Origin: Chlamydiales bacterium
GTDB taxonomy: Bacteria; Chlamydiota; Chlamydiia; Chlamydiales; JAJFMA01
NCBI GenBank assembly: GCA_030679955.1
Contig: JAUXSF010000030.1
Location: forward strand, 62,001-126,000
DNA: 64,000 nucleotides
Reading direction: 5' to 3'
Shown: positions 17,367 to 26,394 of the stretch, one piece after another
Position numbering within the stretch: the first letter of the stretch is position 1
Layout of the letters: every line of letters begins with the position of its first letter
Notes under the pieces: generated by a model
Database searches by the model: none
What the model was told of the DNA's origin: nothing
What the model saw: the letters and a program-made list of their open reading frames with translations, nothing else
Position numbers and translations under genes: made by a program

Positions 17367-17464
17367 AAAATATTAGAGAAAATCCTTGCACCCGATTGGC
17401 AATTCATTTACAAAATTGAACTTCTATATGAATTGTTCTGAGATCCTAATACGAGGTCAAAAAC

Positions 17465-19606
17465 ATGCGATTTGGCGATATGTCCAAGAAAAGTCTTCCG
17501 TGGTTCACTCTAGTAGCCCTTTCACTTTCTAGTTTAACATGGGCAGATGGTTCCGATGCGTTAGCAATGAACGCTTATCACAATGAAGACCCCGACCAAG
17601 CTGTATGGGGTGGCGGAGCTAAAAGCAATGCCTCGCAGTCACAGAGCCGTGGAGGCTATAGTGGCGGGTCACGATTCAATGTAACAGAACGTGATCAGAG
17701 TGGTAGTCGTCATAGAATGAATGAGACGCAACAACACGACTGGGATCTCATAGAAGGTGAAGACGACCTCTATGACGAGGAAAACATTAATGATTCCGAT
17801 GATGACAACCAACAGAACAATAGCAACAACTACAACAGCAACAACAATTACAACGATAGCGGTAACAACCACAACAACAACAAGGGCAACGTCCCTTACG
17901 GCAACAGCAAGAGGAACCGTAACTTCTCCTCTCACGTAGCTGAAGAAAAGTTGAAGTTGCCAGTTAGCAAGCCTTCCAACACACCGGTTAATGCTGATGT
18001 TTCTGATAAAAAGAAAGATTCTGGCAAGCCTACCGACTCTGAGCTGTTGAATTGGTATGAGATTGGCGACAGGTACTATTTCGGCGAAGGTGTTATTCAA
18101 GACTATGCTGAAGCTCTTAAGTGGTATCAAAAGGCTGCTGACGAAGGATACGCTCCTGCTCAGAAAGCTCTAGGCTACATGTACACCTATGGCGAGGGTG
18201 TGACACAGAACTATACAGAAGCTGTTAAGTGGTATCAGAAGGCTGCTGCACAAGGGCTGGCTGAGGCACAAAACAACCTAGGAACGATGTATGAACGTGG
18301 ATGGGGTTTTGATGCTCCTAACCTCAAAGAAGCCGCTGCCTGGTACGAAAGGGCTGCACAACAAGGCTTGGCAATAGCTCAGAACTATATCGGTACAATG
18401 TACCATACTGGACGCGGTGTTAGCCAGGACCTACCGAAAGCATTCACATGGTATCAGAAGGCCGCTGAGCAAGGTTATCCTTACGGACAATATAACCTCG
18501 CTTGGATGTACGAAAATGGTGAAGGCACCAATCGTAACTTGGAAGAGGCTGTCGCATGGTACCGCAAAGCTGCCGAGCAAGGGCTGCCCATTGCTCAGAA
18601 TAACCTAGGGCGTCTCTATCAGTTTGGTTGGGGTGTCACAAAGAACCCAGCAGAAGCTGTAGCATGGTACCGAAAGGCTGCTGAATCTGGAGATCCCAGA
18701 GCTCAGAGCAATCTAGGTATTATGTATGAACTGGGTGAAGGTGTTCCACAAGATAGCCAGACAGCAATTAGCTGGTACGAGAAGTCTGTAGCTCAAGAGG
18801 ATCCAGATGGCGAATACAACCTGGCACGTATGTACGAAGCGGGTGTTGGTGTCGAAAAGGATTACGCTAAAGCTGCCGAGCTATACAACAAGGCTGCGGA
18901 TAAGGGGCTAGACGATGCAATGAATAACCTCGGACGCCTATACCAATATGGCTGGGGTGTTAAACAGAGCGATGTAGATGCCGCCAAGTGGTATGGTAAA
19001 GCTGCTGAAAATGGCAACTCACGCGCTCAGAGCAACCTGGGGGCGATGTTCGAGCTAGGTGCCGGTGTCGAGCAAAGCAACGACAAGGCCGCCGAGTGGT
19101 ACAAGAAGTCCGCCGAACAAAACGATACCTACGGTCAATACAACATTGCTCGTATGTATGAACAGGGTACTGGCGTAACTCAGGACTATAAGCTAGCTGT
19201 GGAGTGGTACCAAAAGGCTGCCGAACAAGGTTTCCCGATGGCGGAAAACAACCTCGGCCGCATGTACCAAAATGGTTGGGGCGTCGAGAAAGACCCATCT
19301 AAAGCTGTTTCCTGGTACCGCCGAGCTGCAGAGCATGGCAACTCGCGTGGTCAGAGCAACCTAGGGACTATGTACGAGATGGGTACAGGCGGCCTTGCTC
19401 AAAGCTACAAAGATGCTATCTTCTGGTACACTAAAGCTGCCGAACAGCATGACGAGTTTGGTTTGTACAACTTAGGCCGTATGTATGAAGCAGGCTGGGG
19501 TGTAGAGCCAAACTACGAGGAAGCTCTGAAGTACTACCGCGAAGCTGCTAGCCGTGGCTTGCCACAAGCTCAGCAGGTCCTAAAGGACCGCGGCGTTAGC
19601 TGGTAG
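17465..19606 (+). CDS. Secreted Sel1-like (TPR-type) repeat protein
   Basis: The 713-residue product starts with a signal peptide (hydrophobic core LPWFTLVALSLSSLTWA, cleavage near TWA-DG). Residues 30-190 are low-complexity, rich in Asn, Asp and Ser, including an (N/S/Y)-rich tract around residues 115-145. From about residue 195 to the end there are 14 Sel1 repeats of 36 residues with the consensus A-x-x-N-L-G-x-M-Y-E-x-G-x-G-V, A-x-x-W-Y-x-K-A-A. Sel1 repeats form solenoids for protein binding; in amoeba-associated bacteria such proteins often contact the host. ACGAGGTC precedes the ATG. Repeats 5-13 form three copies of a three-repeat block (see findings). The binding partner is unknown. 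Confidence 0.88.
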   Translation: MRFGDMSKKSLPWFTLVALSLSSLTWADGSDALAMNAYHNEDPDQAVWGGGAKSNASQSQSRGGYSGGSRFNVTERDQSGSRHRMNETQQHDWDLIEGEDDLYDEENINDSDDDNQQNNSNNYNSNNNYNDSGNNHNNNKGNVPYGNSKRNRNFSSHVAEEKLKLPVSKPSNTPVNADVSDKKKDSGKPTDSELLNWYEIGDRYYFGEGVIQDYAEALKWYQKAADEGYAPAQKALGYMYTYGEGVTQNYTEAVKWYQKAAAQGLAEAQNNLGTMYERGWGFDAPNLKEAAAWYERAAQQGLAIAQNYIGTMYHTGRGVSQDLPKAFTWYQKAAEQGYPYGQYNLAWMYENGEGTNRNLEEAVAWYRKAAEQGLPIAQNNLGRLYQFGWGVTKNPAEAVAWYRKAAESGDPRAQSNLGIMYELGEGVPQDSQTAISWYEKSVAQEDPDGEYNLARMYEAGVGVEKDYAKAAELYNKAADKGLDDAMNNLGRLYQYGWGVKQSDVDAAKWYGKAAENGNSRAQSNLGAMFELGAGVEQSNDKAAEWYKKSAEQNDTYGQYNIARMYEQGTGVTQDYKLAVEWYQKAAEQGFPMAENNLGRMYQNGWGVEKDPSKAVSWYRRAAEHGNSRGQSNLGTMYEMGTGGLAQSYKDAIFWYTKAAEQHDEFGLYNLGRMYEAGWGVEPNYEEALKYYREAASRGLPQAQQVLKDRGVSW

Positions 19607-19616
19607 GGAAAGGGGA

Positions 19617-19695
19617 GTTTTTAACGCAAAGGCGCAGAGGCGCTAAGACGCGGAGGAGGAATTAGTTCTCTTTGCGTCTTAGCGCCTCTTTAATT
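19617..19695. repeat. Family A palindromic repeat, copy 4
   Basis: Arms gaggcgctaagacgc and gcgtcttagcgcctc pair around a short centre. The outer taacgcaaaggcgca part is only kept on the left side. It follows the Sel1 gene stop codon. Confidence 0.8.
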
Positions 19696-19783
19696 TCAGA
19701 ACTGGCAGCTATTTTTATGCCGTTCTTTCAGAACTCGGCTGCATTTTTTTGCTCTACCTAGGCCTCTCGTCCTCGCTAAATTA

Positions 19784-19824
19784 AGCCGCGAAGGCGGCTA
19801 CATGCTGCAGCCGCCTTCGCGGCT
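19784..19824. repeat. Perfect 16-bp inverted repeat between convergent genes
   Basis: agccgcgaaggcggct (19784-19799) and its exact complement (19809-19824) are separated by a 9-bp loop. It lies between the convergent Sel1 and hydrolase genes and could be a bidirectional terminator. A similar GC-rich hairpin (agccgcgaa/ttcgcggct) forms the centre of the large element at 34899-35279. Confidence 0.75.
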
Positions 19825-19874
19825 GAGGGATATTATCTGTTGCTGAGTGAAGAGGAAGGGAAAATAAGAAAAAT

Positions 19875-20687
19875 CTACGTAATTGTATTAAAGAACGCTT
19901 CAGGAGCTTCCCAGAAAGGGAAATGACCACAATTGCTGAACTGCACGACTTTTGAATCAGCAATGTGATGCTGAATTTCATCTATGTGTTTCTTAGCCAC
20001 AACATCCTGATCGCCATGAGCAATTAATGTTGGGCATGCAATGTTAGCTAGTCTGTCACGTAGATCAAATTGCTTAAGATCGCGCAGAAGAAGTGCGTTG
20101 ACCCTCGCCCAGTTCTTTGCCGTGTGCTCCTGCAGATCAAATGCTATTTCAGCGGCCATGTCTGGTGCCACATATGCTTTAAACCAAAGGCTCATAAAGG
20201 CATTTACCGCTTCCACCTGGCCAAACAGGAATGGTTCGGATGTTGCTATCTTGGATAAGCGCTGTAGATCTTCCTGTGAAAATCGCGATAGGACAACTGT
20301 TTGAACATCTCGCATGCCATCAAATGTGATAGGTGTCGGAGCTACAAGCTTTAGCGATCGCACGTTATTGGGGAATTCACTGGCGTATAGAATTGCCAGC
20401 ATTGAACCCCATGAGTGTGCTAAAAGATGCACAGGGCCGAGATTAAGCTGGTTCTGCAACTTAGCTAAATCTTGCAGAGAGGTTTCGATGGTCGTCGTTT
20501 GTGGGGAGGGTGAGCCTCCTGATCTGCCTAAGCAACGCTGGTCGTAGAAGAAGAGTTGAAAGCGCTCTGATAGTGGTGCGAGACCAGCCTCTAGATAAAC
20601 GCTATCGAGTCCTGGGCCGCCGTGAAGGATTACAAGCGGTTCTCCCTCACCGTGTGATGTAAAGTAGAGATCGACGTTATTTGGCAC
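19875..20687 (-). CDS. Alpha/beta hydrolase, proline iminopeptidase-like
   Basis: The 270-residue protein carries LVILHGGPGLDSVYL (oxyanion HGGPG), FFYDQRCLGRSG, the nucleophile elbow LLAHSWGSML, LIAHGDQD (acid) and SNCGHFPFWE (His), all in the order of the S33/epoxide-hydrolase family. HGGPG together with YDQRxxGRS is typical of prolyl aminopeptidases. No signal peptide, so cytoplasmic. Its start overlaps by 11 bp the end of the upstream glycosyltransferase/riboflavin-synthase frame, showing translational coupling. Confidence 0.85.
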   Translation of the reverse strand: MPNNVDLYFTSHGEGEPLVILHGGPGLDSVYLEAGLAPLSERFQLFFYDQRCLGRSGGSPSPQTTTIETSLQDLAKLQNQLNLGPVHLLAHSWGSMLAILYASEFPNNVRSLKLVAPTPITFDGMRDVQTVVLSRFSQEDLQRLSKIATSEPFLFGQVEAVNAFMSLWFKAYVAPDMAAEIAFDLQEHTAKNWARVNALLLRDLKQFDLRDRLANIACPTLIAHGDQDVVAKKHIDEIQHHIADSKVVQFSNCGHFPFWEAPEAFFNTIT

Positions 20688-22323
20688 AGCATTCCTTATT
20701 TTGAAGGCGCTGAACGGTATCTACAATGGCTTGTATTTGGCTATCGATCTCGATATTGATTCTGTCTCCAGCAGCTTTATGGCCGAAGGTCGTGAGACGC
20801 AGAGTTTCAGGAATTAAATGCACTGTGAATAATCCTTCAGGGAAGGTATCCACAACTGTTAGACTAGCACCATCGAGAGCAATATAGCCTTTGGGGAAAA
20901 TATAGGGCATCCAGGCGGCATCACAGCGCACCGTTACTACATGGTTATTCTGTGTTTTATCAATACTTTGAATGGTGCCAGTGCCAAAGACATGTCCAGA
21001 TAGCAAATGACCACCCACTTCGTCACCAAAACGTAGTGAGCGCTCGATGTTCACTAGCTTTCCCTCTTTTATGTCACTTAGAGTCGTTTTTGAGAGCGTT
21101 TCAGCGATAACATCAAATGACACTTCCTGATCATGAATGTCTGTAACAGTGAGGCATACACCATCCACCGATACACTTGCGCCCGTGACTAGGTTTTGCG
21201 TTAGCTCTGGTGTGAGTTTGACGCTGAAGCGTGTTAATCCTGGTAGCGCGTTCACTTTAGAGATGGGGAAGGTGCCTTTAACAATGCCTGTAAACATAAC
21301 ATGGTCCATGAGAAGCGTTTTAAGGTGTTCGAATAACTCTGTCCAATCTCCCGGAGTACTTTGTCGTACCAGAGTGGCGTTATTGCTCCAAAAGCTATTT
21401 TGGCTTTTTCCTACCCAGCGCAGGTCGGGGTGTGCGGGTAGTAGAATATAGGTTGATTTGCCCAGTGCTGTCGCTAGATGAGCACCGGCACTATCGATGG
21501 TGATGATGATATCCATCGCTTTCATAAATGACGCTGTATCGGCAAAGGAGTGGCAGTGCTGGCCAAGGTCGACGATATTGCCACCCCATCCGTTATTAGG
21601 ATCGGTTAGTTGCTCGCTGCCAAAACCTGCTTGAATCGAGTAAAAGCGTAGGCCGGGAATGTCTTTCAAGGCCGAAAAAGCCTTTAGCGTTGTCGAGCGA
21701 TCTTTATCGTGGATATGCGAGGGATCGCCTTGCCAGATGATGCCTATCTTGCCATACGAGGTATCAAAGAGAGTTGTTTGTGTGGTTAGGTAGCTATCTT
21801 TATGGGGCAGATTGTTAGCTTTAGCATCGACAAGATAGGGCAAGCTCAGGAGGTGTGTGTGCTTGTCATAGGCGAGTTTTCTAAGATTCAAAGTTGGATC
21901 GATGACCTCTATGCAATCACCCAACATGTGTTGGGATTGACGAAACAGGGCGACTAAGGCTTTTTGTGGAATAAAAAGAACTTTAGCTGGGCGATATTTC
22001 TCAATAAACGGTGTTAGAAAGCGTGCGAATTGGATGGTATCGCCATGACCTTTTCTGTAGTCGATAAGAACTATTTTGCCTTCGATATCTTCATCGGGCG
22101 CAAGTCTATGCTCAGGCTTCCAGGTACCTATATCCTTACCGAACTGCGCATCGATGATGTCGGGGTTGATTGCTAGTCCACGGAAGTAAGTTTCCAATGC
22201 CAGAGCATCTTGGCCATCGGCCTCATACTGCCTTGCTTCGCGAACGATATCCTGCAGGGTAGAGGGTGCTTCGGCAATGGCATTAACAAAGATTAGGCAG
22301 AAAAGCGTCAAGAGCGCACGCAT
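20677..22323 (-). CDS. ribE: Fusion ORF: TPR/GT9-like protein followed by riboflavin synthase
   Basis: One 548-codon frame holds two proteins. Residues 1-342 begin with a signal peptide (MRALLTLFCLIFVNAIAEA), a short TPR-like helix pair, then a Rossmann-type region with GHGDTIQFARFL, IGIIWQGDPSHIHDKDRS and TIDSAGAHLATALGK, as in TPR-linked family-9 (heptosyltransferase-like) proteins. From residue 343 (ATG at 21297) the frame is a complete riboflavin synthase: MFTGIVKG, SVSVDGVCLTVTD and SLRFGDEVGGHLLSGHV in the first barrel, SIALDGASLTV-type YIALDGASLTVVD and LIPETLRLTTF in the second. RibE dismutates two 6,7-dimethyl-8-ribityllumazine to riboflavin. No stop separates the halves, so either a true fusion or an internal start at 21297 is used; a secreted riboflavin synthase would be odd. 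The alpha/beta hydrolase follows with an 11-bp overlap. Confidence 0.82.
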   Translation of the reverse strand: MRALLTLFCLIFVNAIAEAPSTLQDIVREARQYEADGQDALALETYFRGLAINPDIIDAQFGKDIGTWKPEHRLAPDEDIEGKIVLIDYRKGHGDTIQFARFLTPFIEKYRPAKVLFIPQKALVALFRQSQHMLGDCIEVIDPTLNLRKLAYDKHTHLLSLPYLVDAKANNLPHKDSYLTTQTTLFDTSYGKIGIIWQGDPSHIHDKDRSTTLKAFSALKDIPGLRFYSIQAGFGSEQLTDPNNGWGGNIVDLGQHCHSFADTASFMKAMDIIITIDSAGAHLATALGKSTYILLPAHPDLRWVGKSQNSFWSNNATLVRQSTPGDWTELFEHLKTLLMDHVMFTGIVKGTFPISKVNALPGLTRFSVKLTPELTQNLVTGASVSVDGVCLTVTDIHDQEVSFDVIAETLSKTTLSDIKEGKLVNIERSLRFGDEVGGHLLSGHVFGTGTIQSIDKTQNNHVVTVRCDAAWMPYIFPKGYIALDGASLTVVDTFPEGLFTVHLIPETLRLTTFGHKAAGDRINIEIDSQIQAIVDTVQRLQNKECCAK

Positions 22324-22464
22324 GGGATCTCTCCGTGTTAAGTTGAGGAGAATAACTCGGCAAATGATTAAATATCCATCAGCACCTTTTCGAGGATTAT
22401 AGAGATTTTTTTTTGGTCCTCCGCTATGTTAACCACAACAATTAAGACAGACAGGAGGCCCCTT

Positions 22465-23562
22465 ATGATGACTACAAAAGATACTAGTACTCTCACCATC
22501 AACGAAATATCCGATTTACTTGGGGATAAGGCTGAGAGTCTACTGAGCCACCGTTGTGAGGGTGTATCGCGAGATAGTTTGGTACTGCCAGGTCCGGACT
22601 TTGTCGATCGCGTGATGCTAGCCAGCGACCGCCCCATACCTGTGGTACGCTCGTTAAGCACTTTGTTTAATCACGGACGTCTTGGTGGCACGGGATATCT
22701 ATCCATTTTGCCTGTGGATCAGGGTGTCGAGCATTCGGCAGGGGCTTCTTTTGCTCCGAATCCGATCTATTTTGATCCTGAGAACATTGTGAAGTTGGCA
22801 ATTGAGGCCGGCTGCAACGCCGTAGCGTCGACTTTAGGCTCTTTGGGCATTGTTGCGCGTAAGTATGCGCACAAGATTCCATTCATTCTGAAGATTAACC
22901 ATAACGAACTGCTGTCTTATCCAAACCGCTTTGATCAGACAATTTTTGCCAATGTTAAGCAAGCTTACGATATGGGCGCGGTGGCGGTGGGTGCGACGAT
23001 CTATTTTGGCTCGGAGGAGAGTGCGCGCCAGATTAAGGAGATTAGCGAAGCCTTTCAGCATGCTCATGAGCTAGGAATGGCCTGTATCCTGTGGTGTTAT
23101 TTGCGCAATACCGGGTTTAAAATCGACAACGTCGACTACCACGAGAGCGCTGACCTAACAGGACAGGCGAATTATCTTGGAGCTACTTTAGGAGCCGATA
23201 TTGTGAAGCAAAAGCTGCCCACACTCAATGGTGGATATGAAGCTTTAAATAAGGTAACGAAGGGTTATGGTAAGTACAGCTCTAAAATGTACACAGAGTT
23301 GTCTAGCAATCACCCAATTGATCTGTGCCGCTACCAGGTTCTAAATGGCTTGAATGGCCGTGTGGGCTTGATTAACTCCGGTGGCGCATCTGGAAAAAAT
23401 GACAAGGCGGATGCTGTTGTCACGGCTGTAGTCAATAAGCGTGCTGGCGGTATGGGGCTTATCAGCGGACGCAAAACCTTCCAGAGGCCTATGAACGAAG
23501 GTATTGCCTTGTTTCATGCTATCCAAGACGTCTACCTATGCCCCGACATCACAGTGGCATAG
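22465..23562 (+). CDS. fbaB: Class I fructose-bisphosphate aldolase, DhnA/FbaB family
   Basis: The 365-residue protein fits the DhnA-type class I aldolase that cleaves fructose-1,6-bisphosphate in glycolysis and, in Chlamydiae, replaces the class II enzyme. Seen: [13 protein letters not shown] (conserved Asp/His strand), [34 protein letters not shown] and the phosphate-binding LISGRKTFQ. The Schiff-base Lys cannot be fixed by eye. AGGAGG at 22453-22458 selects ATG 22465 or 22468; an earlier in-frame ATG (22426) lacks a ribosome site. A family B repeat follows. Confidence 0.9.
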   Translation: MMTTKDTSTLTINEISDLLGDKAESLLSHRCEGVSRDSLVLPGPDFVDRVMLASDRPIPVVRSLSTLFNHGRLGGTGYLSILPVDQGVEHSAGASFAPNPIYFDPENIVKLAIEAGCNAVASTLGSLGIVARKYAHKIPFILKINHNELLSYPNRFDQTIFANVKQAYDMGAVAVGATIYFGSEESARQIKEISEAFQHAHELGMACILWCYLRNTGFKIDNVDYHESADLTGQANYLGATLGADIVKQKLPTLNGGYEALNKVTKGYGKYSSKMYTELSSNHPIDLCRYQVLNGLNGRVGLINSGGASGKNDKADAVVTAVVNKRAGGMGLISGRKTFQRPMNEGIALFHAIQDVYLCPDITVA

Positions 23563-23570
23563 GAAAGGAA

Positions 23571-23674
23571 ATGGACAAAGGGACCTTAGGGACGAAAGCG
23601 ACAATAGGGACAAGGAATCGTTTCCAGTTCTATGTCTCTAGGGTCCCTTTCGTCCCTAAGGTCCCTTTGTCCAT
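23571..23674. repeat. Family B palindromic repeat, copy 4 (type copy)
   Basis: This is the best-preserved family B unit: perfect 28-bp arms at 23571-23598 and 23647-23674 (left arm begins atggacaaagggacctta). A second partly paired block lies inside (gacaataggga with gtctctagggt). It separates the convergent aldolase and LOG genes. Confidence 0.9.
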
Positions 23675-23690
23675 GAGGCGAATTCATTGA

Positions 23691-24713
23691 CTACTGGTTG
23701 AGGCGGTCGATGAGTTTGCGAACAAGGCCATATTTGCGGCGTGTATGCTCAAGGACGATTCTCGGCAGATCTAGGTGATCTGTTTCTTCAGGCAGGGCGC
23801 CTGTCTGTTCGATCTTTCCAGATGCGACTAGTACGGCAAATTCATCATTCAATTGCTTCAGCTTGCTTTCGCTAATTGCTTTGTGGATGCGTATGACAAG
23901 GGCATTGCGTACATAGCGGTAGCTATGGAAATTGGTGTAGAAGTTCTCTACGTGATCTGCCGCTGCCTGAGCATTGGGTGCGATGTAATACAGGTTTCTG
24001 TCCTCTGGCGAGATCATGTTGCGAGCCAGAAGGTGTTCATCGACATACTCTTGCCATTCAGGCCAGTAGGTGCCGCCAAGGCCCTCCACGAGGACTACAG
24101 GAATGATATTTGATTTGCCAGTTTGCATAAGCGTTAGGCATTCATGGAGCTCGTCATGCGTTCCAAAGCCACCAGGAAATACTGCTACAGCATCTGAATG
24201 GCTTAGGAACATAAGCTTGCGTGTGAAGAAGTAGCGGAAGTTGATTAGCTTAGGATCGCCACGAATGACTTGGTTCGTCGTCAACTCTTGTGGCAGATAG
24301 ATCGATAGACCAAAAGCTCCCTCAGCTTGGCTGCCTTCATGTCCGGCTTTCATAATGCCTTCTGCAGCGCCAGTGATACACATCCATTTTCTTGCTACTA
24401 GAGTAGCGGCGAGTTCTTTAGCCTGCTGGTAATCCGGGTGTGTTTCAGGTGTGCGTGAAGAGCCAAAAACGCTAATGCGTTTGGCGTGGGGATATTCGTT
24501 GAAGATGCGATAGGCATAACGCATTTCCTTCAGACAGCGATTGATGAGCTTAACCTGGCCGAGGTCATGCCCTTCAAACAAAAGCTTGAGGCTTGTTTGA
24601 ATCATTTCTGTGACTAGACCACCGGAAATGGAGTCAGGATCACCACCGCAGGAGGTGATAAGATGCTTCACTTGGTCGATGGCCACGGGCTCTTTGATGT
24701 GTTTGCTATCCAT
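23691..24713 (-). CDS. LOG-family protein (Rossmann nucleotide-binding, cytokinin-riboside hydrolase-like)
   Basis: The middle of this 340-residue protein has the LOG signature: ISVFGSSRT, ITGAAEGIMKAGHEGSQ, and AVFPGGFGTHDELHE (the PGGxGTxxE motif). LOG enzymes remove ribose 5-phosphate from nucleotides such as AMP or cytokinin nucleotides; the older label lysine decarboxylase is wrong for this family. About 80 N-terminal and 110 C-terminal residues flank the core, as in the long bacterial subgroup also found in PpnN-like proteins. Substrate unknown. Confidence 0.85.
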   Translation of the reverse strand: MDSKHIKEPVAIDQVKHLITSCGGDPDSISGGLVTEMIQTSLKLLFEGHDLGQVKLINRCLKEMRYAYRIFNEYPHAKRISVFGSSRTPETHPDYQQAKELAATLVARKWMCITGAAEGIMKAGHEGSQAEGAFGLSIYLPQELTTNQVIRGDPKLINFRYFFTRKLMFLSHSDAVAVFPGGFGTHDELHECLTLMQTGKSNIIPVVLVEGLGGTYWPEWQEYVDEHLLARNMISPEDRNLYYIAPNAQAAADHVENFYTNFHSYRYVRNALVIRIHKAISESKLKQLNDEFAVLVASGKIEQTGALPEETDHLDLPRIVLEHTRRKYGLVRKLIDRLNQ

Positions 24714-24740
24714 TAGACAAAGTGTGCCAAACTTAGAAAT

Positions 24741-24776
24741 ATTTCACCACCAGGTTACTTCGTCTGGTGGTGAAAT
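24741..24776 (-). terminator. Perfect hairpin after the VOC gene
   Basis: 13-bp perfect arms atttcaccaccag (24741-24753) and complement (24764-24776) around a 10-bp loop, placed directly after the VOC gene stop codon on the minus strand. The AAAT/ATTT ends give a short T-tract, so an intrinsic terminator is likely. Confidence 0.7.
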
Positions 24777-24782
24777 GGTGGC

Positions 24783-25262
24783 TTATTTGTTGGCAAAAAA
24801 GCTGGCGCTGCGCTCCGCAACTTCTTCATCTGTCAGGATTTCCTTTTGTGTGGAAACTGACCAAATGTGCCCGAATGGATCTTGTATTTGTCCGTAGCGA
24901 TCACCCCAAAAGGCGTCGATTAGAGGCATCTTCGACGTCGCGCCAGCCTGAATGGCCTGGTTAAAGGTTGCGTCGGCATCATCGACGTAGAGGTGTAGCA
25001 TTATCGTCGTGCTTTTTAACGTGGTAGGAGCTGCTGTTCCGCACTGGGACTCTGGGAATTCGTCACTAATCATGATAACGGAGTTACCAATTTGAAGCTT
25101 TGAGTGCATGATTTTGCCGTCGGGCATCGCATGTTTTTCTAGTAGATTGGCGCCAAACGCTTTCTGGTAGAACTCTATAGCTTTCTCCGCTCCATCAACT
25201 GTTAGGTAAGGTGTTATGGAATGTAGACCTTTTGGAATAGGGGGCACTTTGCCTGTCATCAT
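24783..25262 (-). CDS. VOC-superfamily protein (PhnB/glyoxalase-like)
   Basis: A 159-residue protein with two beta-alpha-beta-beta-beta units: SITPYLTVDGAEKAIEFYQKAFG at the start, HSKLQIGNSVIMISDEF in the middle, and DRYGQIQDPFGHIWSVSTQ at the end. This arrangement is typical of the PhnB-like VOC group whose members are metal-binding or resistance-type proteins of mostly unknown substrate. AGGAG precedes the double ATG at 25259-25262. No link with its neighbours is evident. Confidence 0.85.
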   Translation of the reverse strand: MMTGKVPPIPKGLHSITPYLTVDGAEKAIEFYQKAFGANLLEKHAMPDGKIMHSKLQIGNSVIMISDEFPESQCGTAAPTTLKSTTIMLHLYVDDADATFNQAIQAGATSKMPLIDAFWGDRYGQIQDPFGHIWSVSTQKEILTDEEVAERSASFFANK

Positions 25263-25306
25263 AAACTCCTAAGTTAAAATCGTCATGAGTGTAACAAGGT
25301 GTGGAA

Positions 25307-25416
25307 TTCAACGCAAAGGCGCAGAGGTACAAAGGATCAAAGAAGGAAGGTTCGTAAATCATTATATTTCAAATGTTTGACCGGTATTTTTCTTGTTGCT
25401 CTGCGTCTTTGCGTTA
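25307..25416. repeat. Family A palindromic repeat, copy 5
   Basis: Outer arms are ttcaacgcaaaggcgcagag on the left and ctctgcgtctttgcgtta on the right; the centre is unpaired and longer than in other copies. It lies between the divergent VOC and SDR genes, unlike most copies, which lie at 3' ends. Confidence 0.75.
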
Positions 25417-25462
25417 AAAATCTTCTATATGTTTAATAAGTTACATAGCTCTAGGAGGGTTT

Positions 25463-26314
25463 ATGCCAAAAGGTAGCACCAATCAAAAGCAGAAGAGGCA
25501 GCCGGGACGTCAAAACAAGATGCGTCCACAGCCTAAATCCGATGACTACAAGTACCGAGGCAGCGGGAAGCTACTCGATAAGGTCGCTATCATCACAGGC
25601 GGTGACAGCGGAATCGGTAGGGCTGTAGCGGTTTTCTACGCGAAGGAAGGCGCAGATATTGCCTGCATGTACTACGATGAGCATGAGGATGCCAAAGAAA
25701 CCCAAAGGCTGGTGGAACAAGAAGGTCGAAAGTGTATTCTGATCGCCGGAGATGTTGGCAAAGAGGCCTTCTGTAAAAAAGCTGTCGCAAAAACAAAGCA
25801 AGCCTTGGGGAAGATCGACATCCTAGTCAACAATGCTGCTGTCCAGTTTCCAAAAGAAAGCATCACTGAAATCGACGAGAAGCAGCTCGATAAGACATTT
25901 AGGACTAATATCTACAGTTACTTCTTCATGACAAAAGCTGTCATGCCGCACTTCAAAAAAGGCGGAGTTATTATCAATACTGCATCCGTCACAGCCTTTC
26001 GCGGAAGTGAGCATTTGCTGGACTATTCTTCTACGAAGGGGGCTATTGTAGCGTTTACACGTTCGCTGTCGTTAGCGGTTATCGACAAGGGTATTAGGGT
26101 TAACGGCGTGGCTCCAGGGCCTATTTGGACGCCACTGATAGCCGCTACCTTTTCACCGGCCAAAATGCGTAAGTTTGGCAAAAACACGCCGATGAAGCGC
26201 CCCGGTCAGCCTGAAGAAGTTGCGCCCAGTTATGTTTTCTTAGCCTCCGATGATGGTTCCTACTTTTCCGGACAAATCTTGCATCCCAATGGAGGAGAGA
26301 TCATTAATACTTAA
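25463..26314 (+). CDS. Short-chain dehydrogenase/reductase, YhdF-like (glucose dehydrogenase-type)
   Basis: The 283-residue SDR has the NAD(P) motif ITGGDSGIGRAVAV, NNAA in ILVNNAAVQFP, and the catalytic Ser, Tyr and Lys in NTASVTAF and YSSTKGAIVAF. A basic tail of about 40 residues (KQKRQPGRQNK) precedes the fold, typical of general-stress SDRs of the YhdF/YhxC group. AGGAGG lies 5 bp before the ATG. Substrate is unknown; a stress-related role is only inferred from the subgroup. Confidence 0.88.
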   Translation: MPKGSTNQKQKRQPGRQNKMRPQPKSDDYKYRGSGKLLDKVAIITGGDSGIGRAVAVFYAKEGADIACMYYDEHEDAKETQRLVEQEGRKCILIAGDVGKEAFCKKAVAKTKQALGKIDILVNNAAVQFPKESITEIDEKQLDKTFRTNIYSYFFMTKAVMPHFKKGGVIINTASVTAFRGSEHLLDYSSTKGAIVAFTRSLSLAVIDKGIRVNGVAPGPIWTPLIAATFSPAKMRKFGKNTPMKRPGQPEEVAPSYVFLASDDGSYFSGQILHPNGGEIINT

Positions 26315-26394
26315 TTATAAATAACGTATTGTAATATATTTTAAGTTTATGATATAAACGGGGAGGTTTAAAATAATCAAAAAGGTTTAATAGA

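Noticed and set aside
17669-18130. A Val-rich 153-codon minus-strand ORF opposite the Sel1 gene N-terminus
   Set aside because: Shadow of the Asn-rich tract (AAC repeats read as GTT); not a membrane protein gene.
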